Position numbers and translations under genes: made by a program. Below the pieces are notes generated by a model, which was given only the letters and a program-made list of their open reading frames with translations, did not search any database and was not told the origin of the DNA. Below are positions 33,431-44,441 of a DNA stretch of 64,000 nt, piece after piece. Within the stretch, counting starts at the first letter, position 1. The number at the start of each line of letters is the position of its first letter. The DNA is from Tupaia tana. Its lineage: Eukaryota > Chordata > Mammalia > Scandentia > Tupaiidae. Location: assembly GCA_026018925.1 (NCBI GenBank), contig JAKSZU010000004.1, positions 112,930,989 through 112,994,988 of the forward strand, read 5' to 3'.

Positions 33431-33692
33431 TTTTTTTTTTTGAGAGGTTTTCGCTATAGGGCGCGTGCACTTGCCAGACAGACAGAGAGAGACAGAGAGA
33501 TAGAAAGCGAGAAATCATCCCCCAGGGGGGATGGCCACGCCGCAATCCCTTCTCCTCCATTCTCCTCTCGGGATCTTGGGCACGCACGCACACGTGCCCG
33601 GTGTGAGTTTTAAGCCACCGGGTCCAGGACTTGAACCACGGTTGGCTACGTGGGAGTCCAGCGACATAGCCATTATGCCAACTGTTGGCTCC
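33431..33692 (-). mobile_element. tRNA-derived SINE with perfect 15-bp duplication
   Basis: 'cagataagtaatgct' at 33416-33430 and 33693-33707. Confidence 0.95.
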
Positions 33693-33804
33693 CAGATAAG
33701 TAATGCTCTTAATGTTTATCCAGAATTACCAAGAAATAACTAAGTTGCATTTGCTGTCCTTTTGGAATACTAGGGAGTATAATAGATATTTAAAGTCTTC
33801 TAAT

Positions 33805-34030
33805 GGGGCTGGCAGGTTGTGTGGTGGTTAAGGCACCAGACAACCACATGGCCAACCACAGTTCAAGTTTCAGACCCAGAGGCTTGAAAATCAAGCTGGG
33901 CACATGTGCATGCATGTTCAAAATCTTAAGAGGAGAATGTAAGAAAAGGGATTATGGCATGGCCATCCACCCTGGGGAATCTGTCTCTGTGTCCTTTGAT
34001 CTCCCTCCAGTGAGTACAAAAAAATTTCTG
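33805..34030 (+). mobile_element. tRNA-derived SINE, older subfamily
   Basis: Head 'ggggctggcaggttgtgtgg', box-B-like 'cagttcaagtttcag', then a shortened body; diverged. Confidence 0.85.
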
Positions 34031-34048
34031 TTAAAAATGACTATTTTA

Positions 34049-34305
34049 GGGACCAGTAATTAGCATAATGGCTATGTCGCTGGACTCCCACGTAGTCGGC
34101 TGCAGTTCATGTCCCGGACCCGGTGGCTTAAACTCATGCTGGGCGCGTGTGCATGTGTGTGTGCCCAAGATCCCGAGAGGAGAATGGAGGAGAAGGGATT
34201 GTGGCGTGGCCATCCCCCCTGGGAGGTGATTTCTCACTTTCTATCTCTCTGTCCCTCTCTCTCTGTCTGGTGAGTGCACAAGCCCTGTAGCAAAAACCTC
34301 TAAAA
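34049..34305 (+). mobile_element. tRNA-derived SINE with perfect 16-bp duplication
   Basis: 'aaaaatgactatttta' at 34033-34048 and 34306-34321. It landed just after the older copy at 33805. Confidence 0.95.
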
Positions 34306-34444
34306 AAAAATGACTATTTTAAATTTACTTTTTGTTACTTCAAATTTGCTAACCGTTCTTTGTAAAGACAAGTAAATATTCTTCTCCATTATATCACATT
34401 AAATAGGATTGACTATTCCAAAGAGATTAGTGCTTTCTTTTGAT

Positions 34445-34765
34445 GTTATTACTATACCCTCTCTGTTTTTCTTTTCCATAAGCTGAGTGCACTTGCTGGA
34501 GAGAAACAGAGACAGAGAGGAAAAATGAGAAATCACCTTCCCCAGGGGAAATGGTCATGCCGAAATCGCTTCCCTTCCATTTTCCTCTCGGGATTCTGGG
34601 CAGGCTCATCAGATTTTTCAAGCCAACGGGTGTGATATTTCAAGCCACCAAGGGTGATTTTTCAAGCCACCAGGTGTGATTTTTCAAGCCACCAGGTCCA
34701 AGACTCCAACTGCAGTTGTCCATGTGGAGATTCAGTGCCTTAACCATCATGCCACCTACTGCTCT
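34445..34765 (-). mobile_element. old SINE with internal tandem repeat
   Basis: Long-form copy in which the 'tttttcaagccaccaggtgtg' segment is present about four times with small changes (34615-34705). Confidence 0.75.
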
Positions 34766-34769
34766 CTAT

Positions 34770-35010
34770 ACTTTTTTTTAATAAAGAAATTGAAAAATTA
34801 CCACAGAAAGTTTGTACTTAACAGAGAGAGAAAGTACCCCCCAATGGGGCACAGTCACATCACAATCCCTCCTTCCCCATTCCTCAGGATTTCCGGTATG
34901 CATGCAGACATGCCCACCATGCCTTTCAAGCCACCCAGGACAGGACTCAAACAGTTGGCCATGTGGAATCCAGCTCCACCAACTACTGCACTGCGGGGTT
35001 GGCCCACATT
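34770..35010 (-). mobile_element. diverged SINE
   Basis: GA block, 'caatggggcacagtcacatc', 'cttccccattcctcagg' and an inverted head ending 'actgcggggttggccc' keep the family order. Confidence 0.6.
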
Positions 35011-35935
35011 ACTCTTGCTTGCCTATGTATTTTTATTTTAAAATTAAAGAGTTTGAAATTTTAAATATTTGATTGAATTATATATTAATTCCTGGTTTGT
35101 AAGTGTGTTCTGAATATTTGAATCTCCTTCCTCATCTCTTTGCAATTTATGAACAATTTAGAACAATATTTAGAAACAGATTTTGTATCAGAGATTTCTT
35201 TATTTCTATTACTTGATCCTGTGGTTGACAGGAATATAAATTAGAAGCACACATTGCTTCTTTGGTTTGTGAATCAATGGCTGGGAAACATTGAATTTGT
35301 ACTTTTAAAAAACAATACATTCAACGATTTTCATTAATTTAAGCCAAAATTAGAAAAAAGCAAATCAAGCAAAGGGACCAAAAATTTTCTCCACTAACAG
35401 TCAGTTTAAAATATTTTTCTTAATTAGTAGTAACTTTTTGAATCCTGAATTTGTCGTAAAAGTCTTCTTCCCTTGGAATCACAAAATTATGAGAAATAAA
35501 AATCACACTGTAAAACAAGTCAGAATATATCTGAATTTCTTTAATTAGAAGTGGATATACTTTTTCTATCTCCATCAGTGTATTCTTTCTTCAAAAACTC
35601 TAAATCTATTTTCTTTTAGCCTCAATCAGTCCTCTTATCCTGCTTCACCGATCAATCTGAAATGTTTGTCATAATTTTCATGTATCCCTTTCTCTCTAAT
35701 AGTATTAGTGGTTCTACTTTGATCAATCCTTTATCCTTTCTGCTTCTTTCTTCCCTCTGCTCTACTTTGTATTCCCATGGGAAGCTGCCAATGAAGTGTA
35801 AACTCCTGTTTGAGCAGCTGTTTCTCACCCAGCACAGCAGGCTAATCACAGACAACCTTTTCTGAAGGCTTGAAAGAGATTGTGATTTTGATGTCTTTTG
35901 ACTAGCTAAAGGCAAAGAAAACACTCCGCTCAGAT
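35011..35935. other. unique AT-rich sequence
   Basis: No gene or repeat recognised. Confidence 0.45.
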
Positions 35936-36085
35936 GGATGGCAAAATCCTGGACTGTAAATCAAAAGTTCTGATAGCTTAAATATTACTTTGGATAAATT
36001 TCTTAATCTCCAAACATCAGATACTTTGAATGTAAATTGGGATTTGAAGTAGATGTCTCCTTCTAATCTCTAAAAAACATTGTGA
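35936..36085 (+). repeat. possible MIR fragment
   Basis: 'tcctggactgtaaatcaaaa...tggataaatttcttaatctcc' loosely follows the MIR middle. Weak. Confidence 0.4.
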
Positions 36086-36289
36086 CTATGATGACAAAGT
36101 ATGTATTTGGGTACTTCCCTGTTTATTTTCAATAATAACTTGCTACCATTAAAATGACACAATGGCTGATACCAGATTAGCATCCATTATTTAAAGAATC
36201 AGAGTATTATTAGTCCACGGACAGAAAAATATTCTCTTATTTGGTTTGTCAGTCAAATATCATTGTACCGTAAAGATTTCGTAGTACAT

Positions 36290-36560
36290 CTAAATGTTAT
36301 TTACCGTTCTGAAAAGAGTCAGTCTTACTCACCACTCAATCTTTTCTAATCCAGCTATATTGTGGAAGAAGGCTGAATTTTCAGTTAATAAATGCCTGCA
36401 GTTACACTGGAGTAAGATCAGTCTGTGTATTCCGAGATTAATTCCTAATTCTTTTTATGGTCTAATTCTTGCAACCAATCAGAGCAAATTGCATTTACTA
36501 CACTGACAATCGCTCACAAACAGTAAATTACAATTTAGAAGTGAGCGAAGTAACCATGCA
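36290..36560. other. candidate conserved noncoding element
   Basis: Repeat-free block rich in transcription-factor-like words: homeodomain-type 'gattaattcctaatt', CCAAT-box 'aaccaatcag', POU-like 'gcaaattgcat', and a retained CpG in 'caatcgctc'. No reading frame of note. Confidence 0.35.
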
Positions 36561-36860
36561 GTTCTGCAACCAGACTAACCAAGAAAATGTGCACAATGGC
36601 ACTATCATGAGAAAAAGAGTATGACTTTAGAAATGCAGCATACGGAATAGAAAATATAGAATTTAAATATAGTAAAAAAGAAAATCTCAAATATTCTTAA
36701 GCAACCTTCTTTCTTGATATAATTTTACTATTTAAGTAAAATGGTCACTTAAGGAAAGTCAGATATAATTTGTCACACCTATCATTTAAAAAAAAGACTA
36801 CTAATTTTGAAAGAGAAAAAGAAAGCCTTTTTGGTTTTCTTGGTAAGTGAAAGAAATATA
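36561..36860. other. unassigned AT-rich sequence
   Basis: No gene or repeat recognised. Confidence 0.4.
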
Positions 36861-36873
36861 GACAAAAAATACT

Positions 36874-37137
36874 GGGAACCAGCAGTTAGCGTAATGGCTA
36901 TGTCGCTGGACTCCCACGTAGTCGACCGCGGTTCGCGTCTCGGACCCGGTGGCTTACAACTCACGCCGGGCGCGTGTGCGTGCGTGCCCAAGATCCCGAG
37001 AGGAGAATGGAGGAGAAGGGATTGCGGCGTGACCATCCCCCCTGGGGGGTGATTTCTCGCTTTCTGTCTCTATGTCTCTCTCTGTCTGTCTGGCGAGCGC
37101 ACGCGCCCTATAGCAAAAAACCTCTCAAAAAAAAAAA
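36874..37137 (+). mobile_element. young tRNA-derived SINE
   Basis: Nearly identical to the 24804 copy over the whole body, CpGs included. 'aaaaaatac' at 36864-36872 recurs at the end of the A-tail. Confidence 0.95.
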
Positions 37138-37146
37138 AAAAAAATA

Positions 37147-37384
37147 CACACAAAAAGTCAAACTCTTTCTTTACCTTCTTTTCAATTAAATTGAATATTA
37201 ACTGAGATCCTGTTAGTGAGTGAGTTAATTGTATTAGGGGATAGAAAGATAATTCAGTTCTGGTTCACACCTTAGATAAATATATACTCTTATTTGCTTT
37301 TGATTCCATGAGAAATGGCTAAGATATTCAGATAAAATTTTTTATGTTACTGATTAAATTATTATAAAATATCCTATAAGTATA
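37147..37384. other. unassigned sequence
   Basis: No gene or repeat recognised. Confidence 0.4.
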
Positions 37385-37440
37385 TTATCAGCAACTAGAA
37401 CAATGCCAGGATCAATCAGCTTTTACTGAATGAATGACTA
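37385..37440 (+). repeat. MIR-like 3' tail
   Basis: 'aacaatgccaggatcaatca...ttttactgaatgaatga' resembles the MIR 3' end. Confidence 0.4.
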
Positions 37441-37620
37441 GGTAATTCTAATTTGGAAAGAATGATACTTAACTTCATATATTCAAAAGCAGGTTAACAT
37501 CTTGTGCTTCACTTTAGTATAATGATGCAATATAATAATTTTATTCAGCTTGAGATATGCATATTAATATATTAGGAAAAATCCTTGCAGAAATGCAGTT
37601 TAAAAAGTCAGACTGGAATT

Positions 37621-37882
37621 GGTCCAGCGGGTGGTATGGTAATTAAGGCAACTGAATTTCATGTGTTTACTGTATGGTTCAAGTCCCAGACCTGGCAACT
37701 TGAAAATCATGCCAGGCACATGTGCTTGCATACCTAAATTCTAGAGAGGAGAATGGAGGAGAAGGGATTGTGGGCATGGCCATCCCCCCAGGGGATGATT
37801 TCTCAAGTTCCTTATCTCTCTCACTCTGTCTCTGTAGCATGGACACATACCCCATAGCAAAACTGAACAACAACAACAAAAA
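37621..37882 (+). mobile_element. tRNA-derived SINE, older subfamily
   Basis: Head 'ggtccagcgggtggtatggt', long body, A-rich tail with (CAA)n. Confidence 0.88.
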
Positions 37883-37993
37883 AAATCAAACTAAAGTTCA
37901 TGTTCATAAACAGATATATTTTAAATTCAATCTTCGGAATAAATTAAAATTTAGCTATCAGATATTTGACATTTAGCAAAACTGTGATATACA

Positions 37994-37995
37994 CA

Positions 37996-38030
<35 letters not shown>
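37994..38030. repeat. (CA)n microsatellite
   Basis: About 18 CA units directly before an L1 3' region. Confidence 0.95.
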
Positions 38031-38031
<1 letters not shown>

Positions 38032-38545
38032 AATATTATTTGGCCTTAAAAAAGGATAACTTACTGTCACTTGTGGCAACCTGGATGAAGCTGGAGGAAA
38101 ATAAGTAAAATAAGCCAATCACTGAAGACAAATATCATATATTTTTACTCATTAGTAGAAACTGAAAGAGTCAATCTCAGATTTAAGCCTAGAAATGGAG
38201 AGTAAAACAGTAGACTCAAGAAGCTGGGAAAGGCAGTGGGTAGGGAATATAAAGACAATGGGTCATTGGATACAAGAGTGCAAGCAAATAACAGGAATAA
38301 GCTCTACAGTACTATAATACAGTATACTTAAAAATAGCTAGAAGAGAAGATTTTGAACCTTCACGACTAAAGTTAATGATAAATTTGTGAGAAAGTAGAT
38401 ATGTTTAGTGTCCTTATTTGATAACTTGTATGCAGGGTCTTTAGAAATTTTGTGAAAAAAAAATGGAAGTAATATACTAGTTTATTTAGGTACAAAAATA
38501 TTTAAAATCAGTGCATAATTTTTTCATGATATACATTTCCATGAA
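38031..38545 (+). mobile_element. L1 3' end (ORF2 end and 3' UTR)
   Basis: 'ttatttggccttaaaaaagg...caacctggatgaagctggag' is the end of ORF2, then the 3' UTR series 'caatgggtcattggatacaa...aaaatagctagaagagaaga'. Old copy with no open frame. Confidence 0.82.
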
Positions 38546-38578
38546 CTTTCATAATTATGTATTAAAAAACCACACTGA

Positions 38579-38750
38579 AGCCAATCAGTGGTGTGGTGGT
38601 TAAGGAAGCTGGCCAATGTGTGGCTTATCCACATGGCCAATTGTGTGGTTCAGGTTCTTGACCTGAGAGACACAGTGGGTGCATGCAAGTGCATGCTCAA
38701 AATTCCAGGAGAATGGAGAAGGAATTGTGGCATGGGGGGATACTTTCTCA

Positions 38751-38800
<50 letters not shown>

Positions 38801-38872
38801 TCTCTCTCTCTCCCTCTCTCTCTCTCTTTCTCCAGTAAGCAAATGTGCCCTGTAGCAAATTTAAAAAGAAAA
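38579..38872 (+). mobile_element. tRNA-derived SINE with expanded (CT)n
   Basis: Older copy. The family's pyrimidine tract has grown to a (CT)n run of about 75 bp (38753-38828). Confidence 0.88.
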
Positions 38873-38908
38873 GAAAAAGAAGAAAAAAGAAAACACATTG
38901 TGTTCCAC

Positions 38909-38968
38909 AAATATATGTCAATTCGGGGCCTGGTGGCGCCTGCCCTATGGCATAAATATATGTCAATT
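38909..38968 (+). mobile_element. 30-bp micro-insertion flanked by a 15-bp duplication
   Basis: 'aaatatatgtcaatt' occurs perfectly at 38909-38923 and 38954-38968. The 30 bp between start like the SINE head ('cggggcctggtggcg') and end like the SINE tail ('cctgccctatggcat'). It reads as a SINE that lost nearly its whole body yet has an L1-type target duplication. Confidence 0.6.
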
Positions 38969-38996
38969 ATAATTATTTTTTAAAAATCCCAGTCTT

Positions 38997-39409
38997 AGTC
39001 ATGAGAAAGGAAGATGTTGTTGCAGTGCAGTCATTTCTCCTATCTTCGGACTCTACGCGTCTCGCAGGGCTTCCAGCAGCGCCACGCTGGGACAGAGCAT
39101 CCAGAGGTTCACGACTTCCGTGGACGGTAGGAGCCACTATGAGGAGGGCCCAGGGAAGAATCTGCCATTTGCAGTGGAAAGCCAGTGGCGATTTCTCGTT
39201 ATGATGGCTTTGTACTTTGGATCTGGATTTGCTGCACCTTTCTTTATAGTAAGACACCAACTACTTAAGAAATAAGGATATTTTAATTCATTCATTTAAT
39301 AGATATGAAGAACATTTTAAGAGGTGCAGTCACAATCTCTGGAAAATGGATCAAACTCTTAAACTCATAGTATACTGAATATGTTTGTAAATAAACTTAT
39401 GACCTGAAA
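38997..39409 (+). pseudogene. COX7C: processed pseudogene of COX7C
   Basis: Retrocopy of the nuclear gene for cytochrome c oxidase subunit 7C, a small inner-membrane subunit of respiratory complex IV. The coding part at 39084-39275 is 64 codons including TAA, the normal 63-residue length, with [12 protein letters not shown], a hydrophobic span ([13 protein letters not shown]) and RHQLLK at the end. The start codon is ACG instead of ATG, and several residues differ from the usual protein. No introns; a 3' UTR with AATAAA at 39390-39395 and an A-run follow. A perfect 15-bp duplication 'aaaaatcccagtctt' (38982-38996 and 39410-39424) proves L1-mediated insertion. No frameshift or internal stop, so it is fairly young. 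Confidence 0.95.
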
Positions 39410-39424
39410 AAAAATCCCAGTCTT

Positions 39425-41040
39425 TAGAATGAATTAAGAAGCCATTCACTAGAAATCTTACAAAGATCACACCTTACTTTTAAAAATAAATGAAACCTAT
39501 ATCATCAGCTACTCTGGGTCTTCCCTTGTAAAGCTTAAAAATGATACTTAAACAGCTCAAACTTACCTTCACAAAACTTAACTGCCTACCAGAAAATAAT
39601 CCAACACTTTTAAAACTAATGCAACAAGTACTAACTCAGAAATATAAAGTTAAAAATGTCCATTATCTAACATATAATAATTAGACATGAGAAGAAAAAT
39701 GTGACATGTAAGCGGGAAAAAAGCTCAATAGAAACAGACACAGAAATGACAGAAATGCTATGGATAGTATACCAGATCTTTAAAATAGCCAATGCAAACA
39801 TAATTAATATGCTCCATTATTTTCTGTAAGACACAGAGTAATGAAGAAGAAAATAGAATAAACAACAAAAAGAACCAAGTGGAACTTCTATAAATGGAGA
39901 AAAAATCTTATGATATAGAATATACAAATTTTACTGAATTAGATGTTAAGAGTGGTTTAGACACAGCAGAAATAAAGTGAATTTGATAACATAGCTATAG
40001 AACCTAATAGAAATGAGGCACAAAGAGAAAAAGAAATGAAAGAATGAACAAATTACAGTGATCTTCAAACATCAACCGCTCTAATACAAGTGCAATTGGG
40101 ATAGCAGAAGAAATGGAGAAGAGGAAATACAAATAATATTTGAAGAAGATTATTAACATTTGATAAAAACTGTGAAAGCATGGATCTAAAAACCACAGTA
40201 AAAGTAAAGCAAGATTAAAACAAAGAAATCCAAATGAAGGCACATAAAATTTAAACTGCTGGAAACAAATGATAGTGATAAACCAAACCCTTAAAGACAA
40301 CCAGAGAAATGAAACTCATTTAAAAAAGAACTTAGGAAAGGTTTTAGTCCCCCTTTTGGAAACTGTGTAAATCAGGCATAAAAGCAACAGCATCTGCAAA
40401 AGAAAACAAAGAGAAACTGTTAGTAGATAGGCAACAGGAAAAAAGGAAGAATTCAAGCATATCACTATAGAAAATCATGAAATCATCTGATCCTTTGGTG
40501 GATGGCATTCCTAGCTGTCTGGATGTCCAGCAATCCACATGGCCACAGACTCAGTGAAGGGAAGTTCCTGAGGTCCACAGAGTTGAGTAACTCCAGGGAA
40601 GAAGCTACTCCTATTTACTCCCAATACTCAGGACCCAAGCAACTACAGAACAACACCATTTGAATATGAGAAGAACTGCTGAAGCAAAATGTGCACCAAG
40701 GTCACATGGCCTACAGGTCTTCACATCCCTGAGAAGCCACAGGAAATCTCACGAGGCCTGCAGTGACCACTCCAGCTTGACTGAGCAATAGGGACATGAC
40801 ACCAGCACCCAAACCAGTGCAACAGCATACACTCCAGAACATAGACAGACCAACACAGTAGAAGGACTGTTACCAGGAACAGAATGTGTGAGGACGCTTC
40901 TCCAACTCCCACAGAAAAGACTAAGTAAACCAGATAAGAGAAGACATGAAATATCTACTTTATGAAATATTAGCTGAAAATTTCCCAAATCTAAAGAGTG
41001 ATACAGACAGTCACAACCAGGAAATTAAAAATACCCCTCT
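39425..41040 (+). mobile_element. L1 5' region, old and degenerate
   Basis: 'agaaacagacacagaaatga...ttaaaatagccaatgcaaac' (about 39735-39810) is the L1M-type 5' region. Sequence to 41040 has the A-rich, frame-broken look of the ORF1 area. Boundaries are soft; the left 300 bp may be unrelated. Confidence 0.6.
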
Positions 41041-41871
41041 CCCAAAATAAATGCAATGTTAAGAACATCTTCTCCAAGGGACATTATAGTCAAAATATCA
41101 AATATCAAAGATAAAGATAAAATTCTAAGTATAACTAAAAATAAGCTTCAAGTTACTAATAAGGGATGCCCCATCAGACAAAACTCAGACTTATTAAGGA
41201 GCAACCTAATAGGTCAGAAGAGAAAGAGATGACACACTTGAAATTCTGAAAGGAAAACCTTTCCAGCAATAAAGACCATACTGATTAAAACTCTCAAACT
41301 GGAAGGAGAAATACAATCTTATCCAAACAAACAAAATCCGAAGGAGTTTACTAATACTAGACCAACTCTTCAATAAATTCTCAAAGGAATACAGTATCTG
41401 GAAAAGAAAAGAAGATACATATCATCATGTAAACACATGAAGGTACAAAACTCACAAGAACAACTACACGTAAAAGAAAGCAATGGTTCAATCCTTATAA
41501 ATATGGAAAACTTGCAAACAGCAAAGATAAATGATAACAGAAAAAAAAATAAGACAACAAAACAACCAGGAATCAACCAACAAAATGCCAAGAATAAATC
41601 TGTGCATATAGGTATCATTGAATGTGAATGGATTCAAGTAGTCAAACAAAAGATATAGACTGGCTAGATGAATAAAAACAGGAGCCTTTAACATGCTGCT
41701 TAAAACAAATATACTTCATTGTTAAAGACATAAATTGAGAAATGGTGGGAAAAAGGCATTTTATGCAAATAGGAACAAAACAAATAAAAAAGTAAAATTA
41801 ATTATCCTAATATTAGACAAAATAAACTTCAAGTGAAGATATATAAAAAGAGACAAACAGCAGCATTTTAC

Positions 41872-41916
<45 letters not shown>

Positions 41917-43078
41917 GTAAAGGGATCAATTCACTAAGAAGATATAACAATTATAAATATTTATGCAGCCATCAGAGCACTTGAACACATGAAACAAAAA
42001 CTGCTATACCTAAAAAGACAAATAGACTCTAACACATTAATTGTCAGAGATTTCAACACTCTACTGCCATTGGATAGGCAAACTGTTACCATAGACCAAA
42101 TTGACCCAACACATTTATACAACATTTCACCCAAGAAACATAGAATATATATATTTTTTCAGCTACACATGAAACGTTTTTTAAGACTGATCACATGATA
42201 AGGCATAAAACAATTCTCTACTAATTTAAAAGAACAGTAATCATATCTAGCATCTTCTCTATCCACAGTGGAATTAAAATCAACAACAAAAAAGAACTTT
42301 CAAAATACACAAATACATGAACACTAAGCAACATACTCTTGAACAATTTCAAAACTACTGAAGAAATTAAGAATAAAATTTGAGTGGTCTCAAGGCCTAG
42401 TGTTTAAAAGACCTGCATTCCACATGTCTTATTATTGCAGGTTGACTTTTGGCCCTGGATGATTGAAAAACATGTCAGACATACGGATCTGCATGTTCCA
42501 AATCCCAACAAGTTGACGAAATGGAGGAAAAAGGTTTGCAGCATAACCGCACCCCATAGGAGGGTGCTTTCTTCCACTTTTTCTCTCTCTCTGATGAGTG
42601 CATGTGCTCTCTGGCAATTAACAACGGCAGAAAAAGACTCAAATGAATAAAATCAGAAGTGCAAAAGGGGACTTCACAACAGATATCACAGAAATACAAA
42701 AGATAATTAAGATGTACTGTAAGTGACAATACTCCAACAAGGTAAAAAATCTGAGAAAAGATGGACAAATTTCTGGACACATATAATTTACCAACATTGA
42801 GCCAGGGAGAAACAGAAACCCTGAATAGACCAATAACAAATTACAAGGTTGAATCAGTAATAAGTTACAAACACAATAAACATAAATAAATGAGGAAATA
42901 AAATTAAATTTTAAGAACTGTCTTGAGATAAATTGAAATGAAAACACAATATATCAAAACTTATGGGATATGGCATAAGCAATCCATAGAAGAAATTTTA
43001 TATCATTCTATGCCTGCATCAAACCAGAAGAAAGATTTCAAATAACAACCTAACATTACACCTCAAAGTACTATAGAA
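41041..43078 (+). pseudogene. L1 ORF1 end and ORF2 endonuclease, degenerate
   Basis: 'acatcttctccaagggacat...' through 41400 is the end of ORF1. ORF2 endonuclease starts near 41610 and its catalytic-loop region is legible at 42029-42060 as LIVRDFNTLLPLD (normally a GDFNT motif). The EN-RT linker follows to about 42370. A (TG)n run at 41880-41914 interrupts it. No frame is open for more than 70 codons. Confidence 0.85.
42395..42645 (+). repeat. old SINE-like insertion in L1
   Basis: A 250-bp block breaks the L1 order: 'gtctcaaggcctagtgttta', then 'gatctgcatgttccaaatcc', 'ggaggaaaaaggtttgcagc', a CT tract and 'gtgcatgtgctctctggcaa', the order of the long SINE in strongly diverged form. Confidence 0.5.
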
Positions 43079-43088
43079 AGAATATAGT

Positions 43089-43254
43089 GGGGCCAGCAGG
43101 TGGCGTGGTGGTTAAGGTGCTGGACACTCCCACACGGTCGACCACGGTTCAAGTCCTGGGCCTGGTGGCTGCTTTCTCACTTTCCCTCTCTCTCTCTGTC
43201 TCTCTCTGGTCAAATTAAATTAAAATGAATGAATAAATAAAATTAAAAAAAAAA
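43089..43254 (+). mobile_element. short-form tRNA-derived SINE
   Basis: Clean copy: head 'ggggccaggcaggtgg'-type, box B-like 'ggttcaagtcc', short CT tract, then 'ggtcaaattaaattaaaatg' and an AT-rich tail. Duplication 'agaatatagt'/'agaatttagt' (43079-43088, 43255-43264). Confidence 0.9.
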
Positions 43255-43264
43255 AGAATTTAGT

Positions 43265-44139
43265 AAGCACAAACTTTTCAGAAAGAAGGAAATAACAATG
43301 ATCAAAACAGAAATATGTAATTACGATATACTATATTAACAAAATGAAAGACAAAACCATAAGATCACTTCAGATGAAGTTATAAAAAGGAGAAAAAGCA
43401 TTCGACAAGATTCAACATCCTTCCATAATTAAACAAACAAAAAACTAAGCAAAGTAGTTATGGTAAGATTATATCTCCATGACATAAAAGTCATATATGA
43501 CCATCCTAAATAACAGCATACTCAATGGTGAAAATATGAAAGATTTTCCTCTAAGTTCAGGAACAAATGAAAAATGTCTAGTTTCACCACTTCTATTCAA
43601 TATAGTTTTGGAGTCCTAGCCAGAAAATTTTGTAAGAAAAAGAAGCAGAAGGCATCCAAACAGAAAAGTGACATTGTCTGTTGATGACATGCTCTTACAT
43701 GTGAAAAATCCTAGGTACTACTAAAAAACTGTTAGGATTGATGACATAATTCAGTAAAGTTGCAGGGTACAGAATCAAAATATGAAAGTAACATTTTTAC
43801 ACACTAACAGTGAACTATATTAAAAGCAAATAAAAACAATCCCATTTAAAATTGCATTAAAAAATTACCCAAAGCAATCTATAGATTTAATGTCACTCCT
43901 ATCAAAATTCAAATAATGTATTTCATAGAAATGGAAACAGTTCTCAAATTTGTATTGAATTCATTGCATTCTTATTCACAACAGCTAAGATATGGAAGCT
44001 ACTTGTCTATCAATGGATGGATGGATAAAGAAAATGTGGTATATACACATCAGAATGCAATTCAACCTTAAACAAGAAGGAAAATCTGTCATTCATGACA
44101 ACATGGAATATCCTGAGGACTTTATAATAAGTAAAACTA
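43265..44139 (+). pseudogene. L1 ORF2 reverse-transcriptase part, degenerate
   Basis: RT blocks are recognisable: 'ggagaaaaagcattcgacaa', then 'cacttctattcaatatagtt', and 'tctgttgatgacatgctctt' (43678-43697), the region of the catalytic ADD motif. From 43960 it reaches the ORF2 C-terminal end ('caacagctaagatatggaag'), skipping part of ORF2. Confidence 0.88.
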
Positions 44140-44441
44140 GGGACCAGTGATGGTGTAATGCTTATGTCACTGGACTCCCATTTAGCTGACTGTGGTTCGA
44201 GTTCTGGACCTGGTAGCTTAAGACACACTGGATACACGTGCATGCATGTCCAAAATTCCTAGAGGAGAATGGAGGAGAAAAGATACCATCCCTGGGGGAT
44301 GATATCTCACTTTCTATCTCTCTCTCTCTCTCTCTGTCTCTCTGGGTGATTTCTCACTTTCTGTCTGTCTGTGTCTCTGGCAAGCCATGTGCCCTATAGC
44401 AAAAATCTCTCAAAAACAAACAAACAAACAAATAAATAAAT
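44140..44441 (+). mobile_element. tRNA-derived SINE with duplicated tail module
   Basis: Inserted in the L1 3' end. The 'gatttctcactttctgtct' module plus pyrimidine tract occurs twice (from about 44300 and 44346). 'taaaacta'/'taaaatta' flank it. Confidence 0.88.

Noticed and set aside
36974-37189. Recurrent 60-90 residue open frames of very similar sequence (also near 20778, 24904, 32478, 33411, 49674)
   Set aside because: They are frames through copies of the same noncoding SINE. Their likeness reflects repeat identity, not a protein family.
37994-38030. (CA)n as a regulatory Z-DNA element
   Set aside because: Simple repeat beside an L1 3' end; no evidence beyond alternating sequence.
38600-38966. 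Arg-Glu repeat open frames on the minus strand
   Set aside because: Produced by a (CT)n microsatellite within a SINE.
40344-40988. Cysteine-rich open frames on the minus strand
   Set aside because: They are antisense to degenerate L1 sequence.
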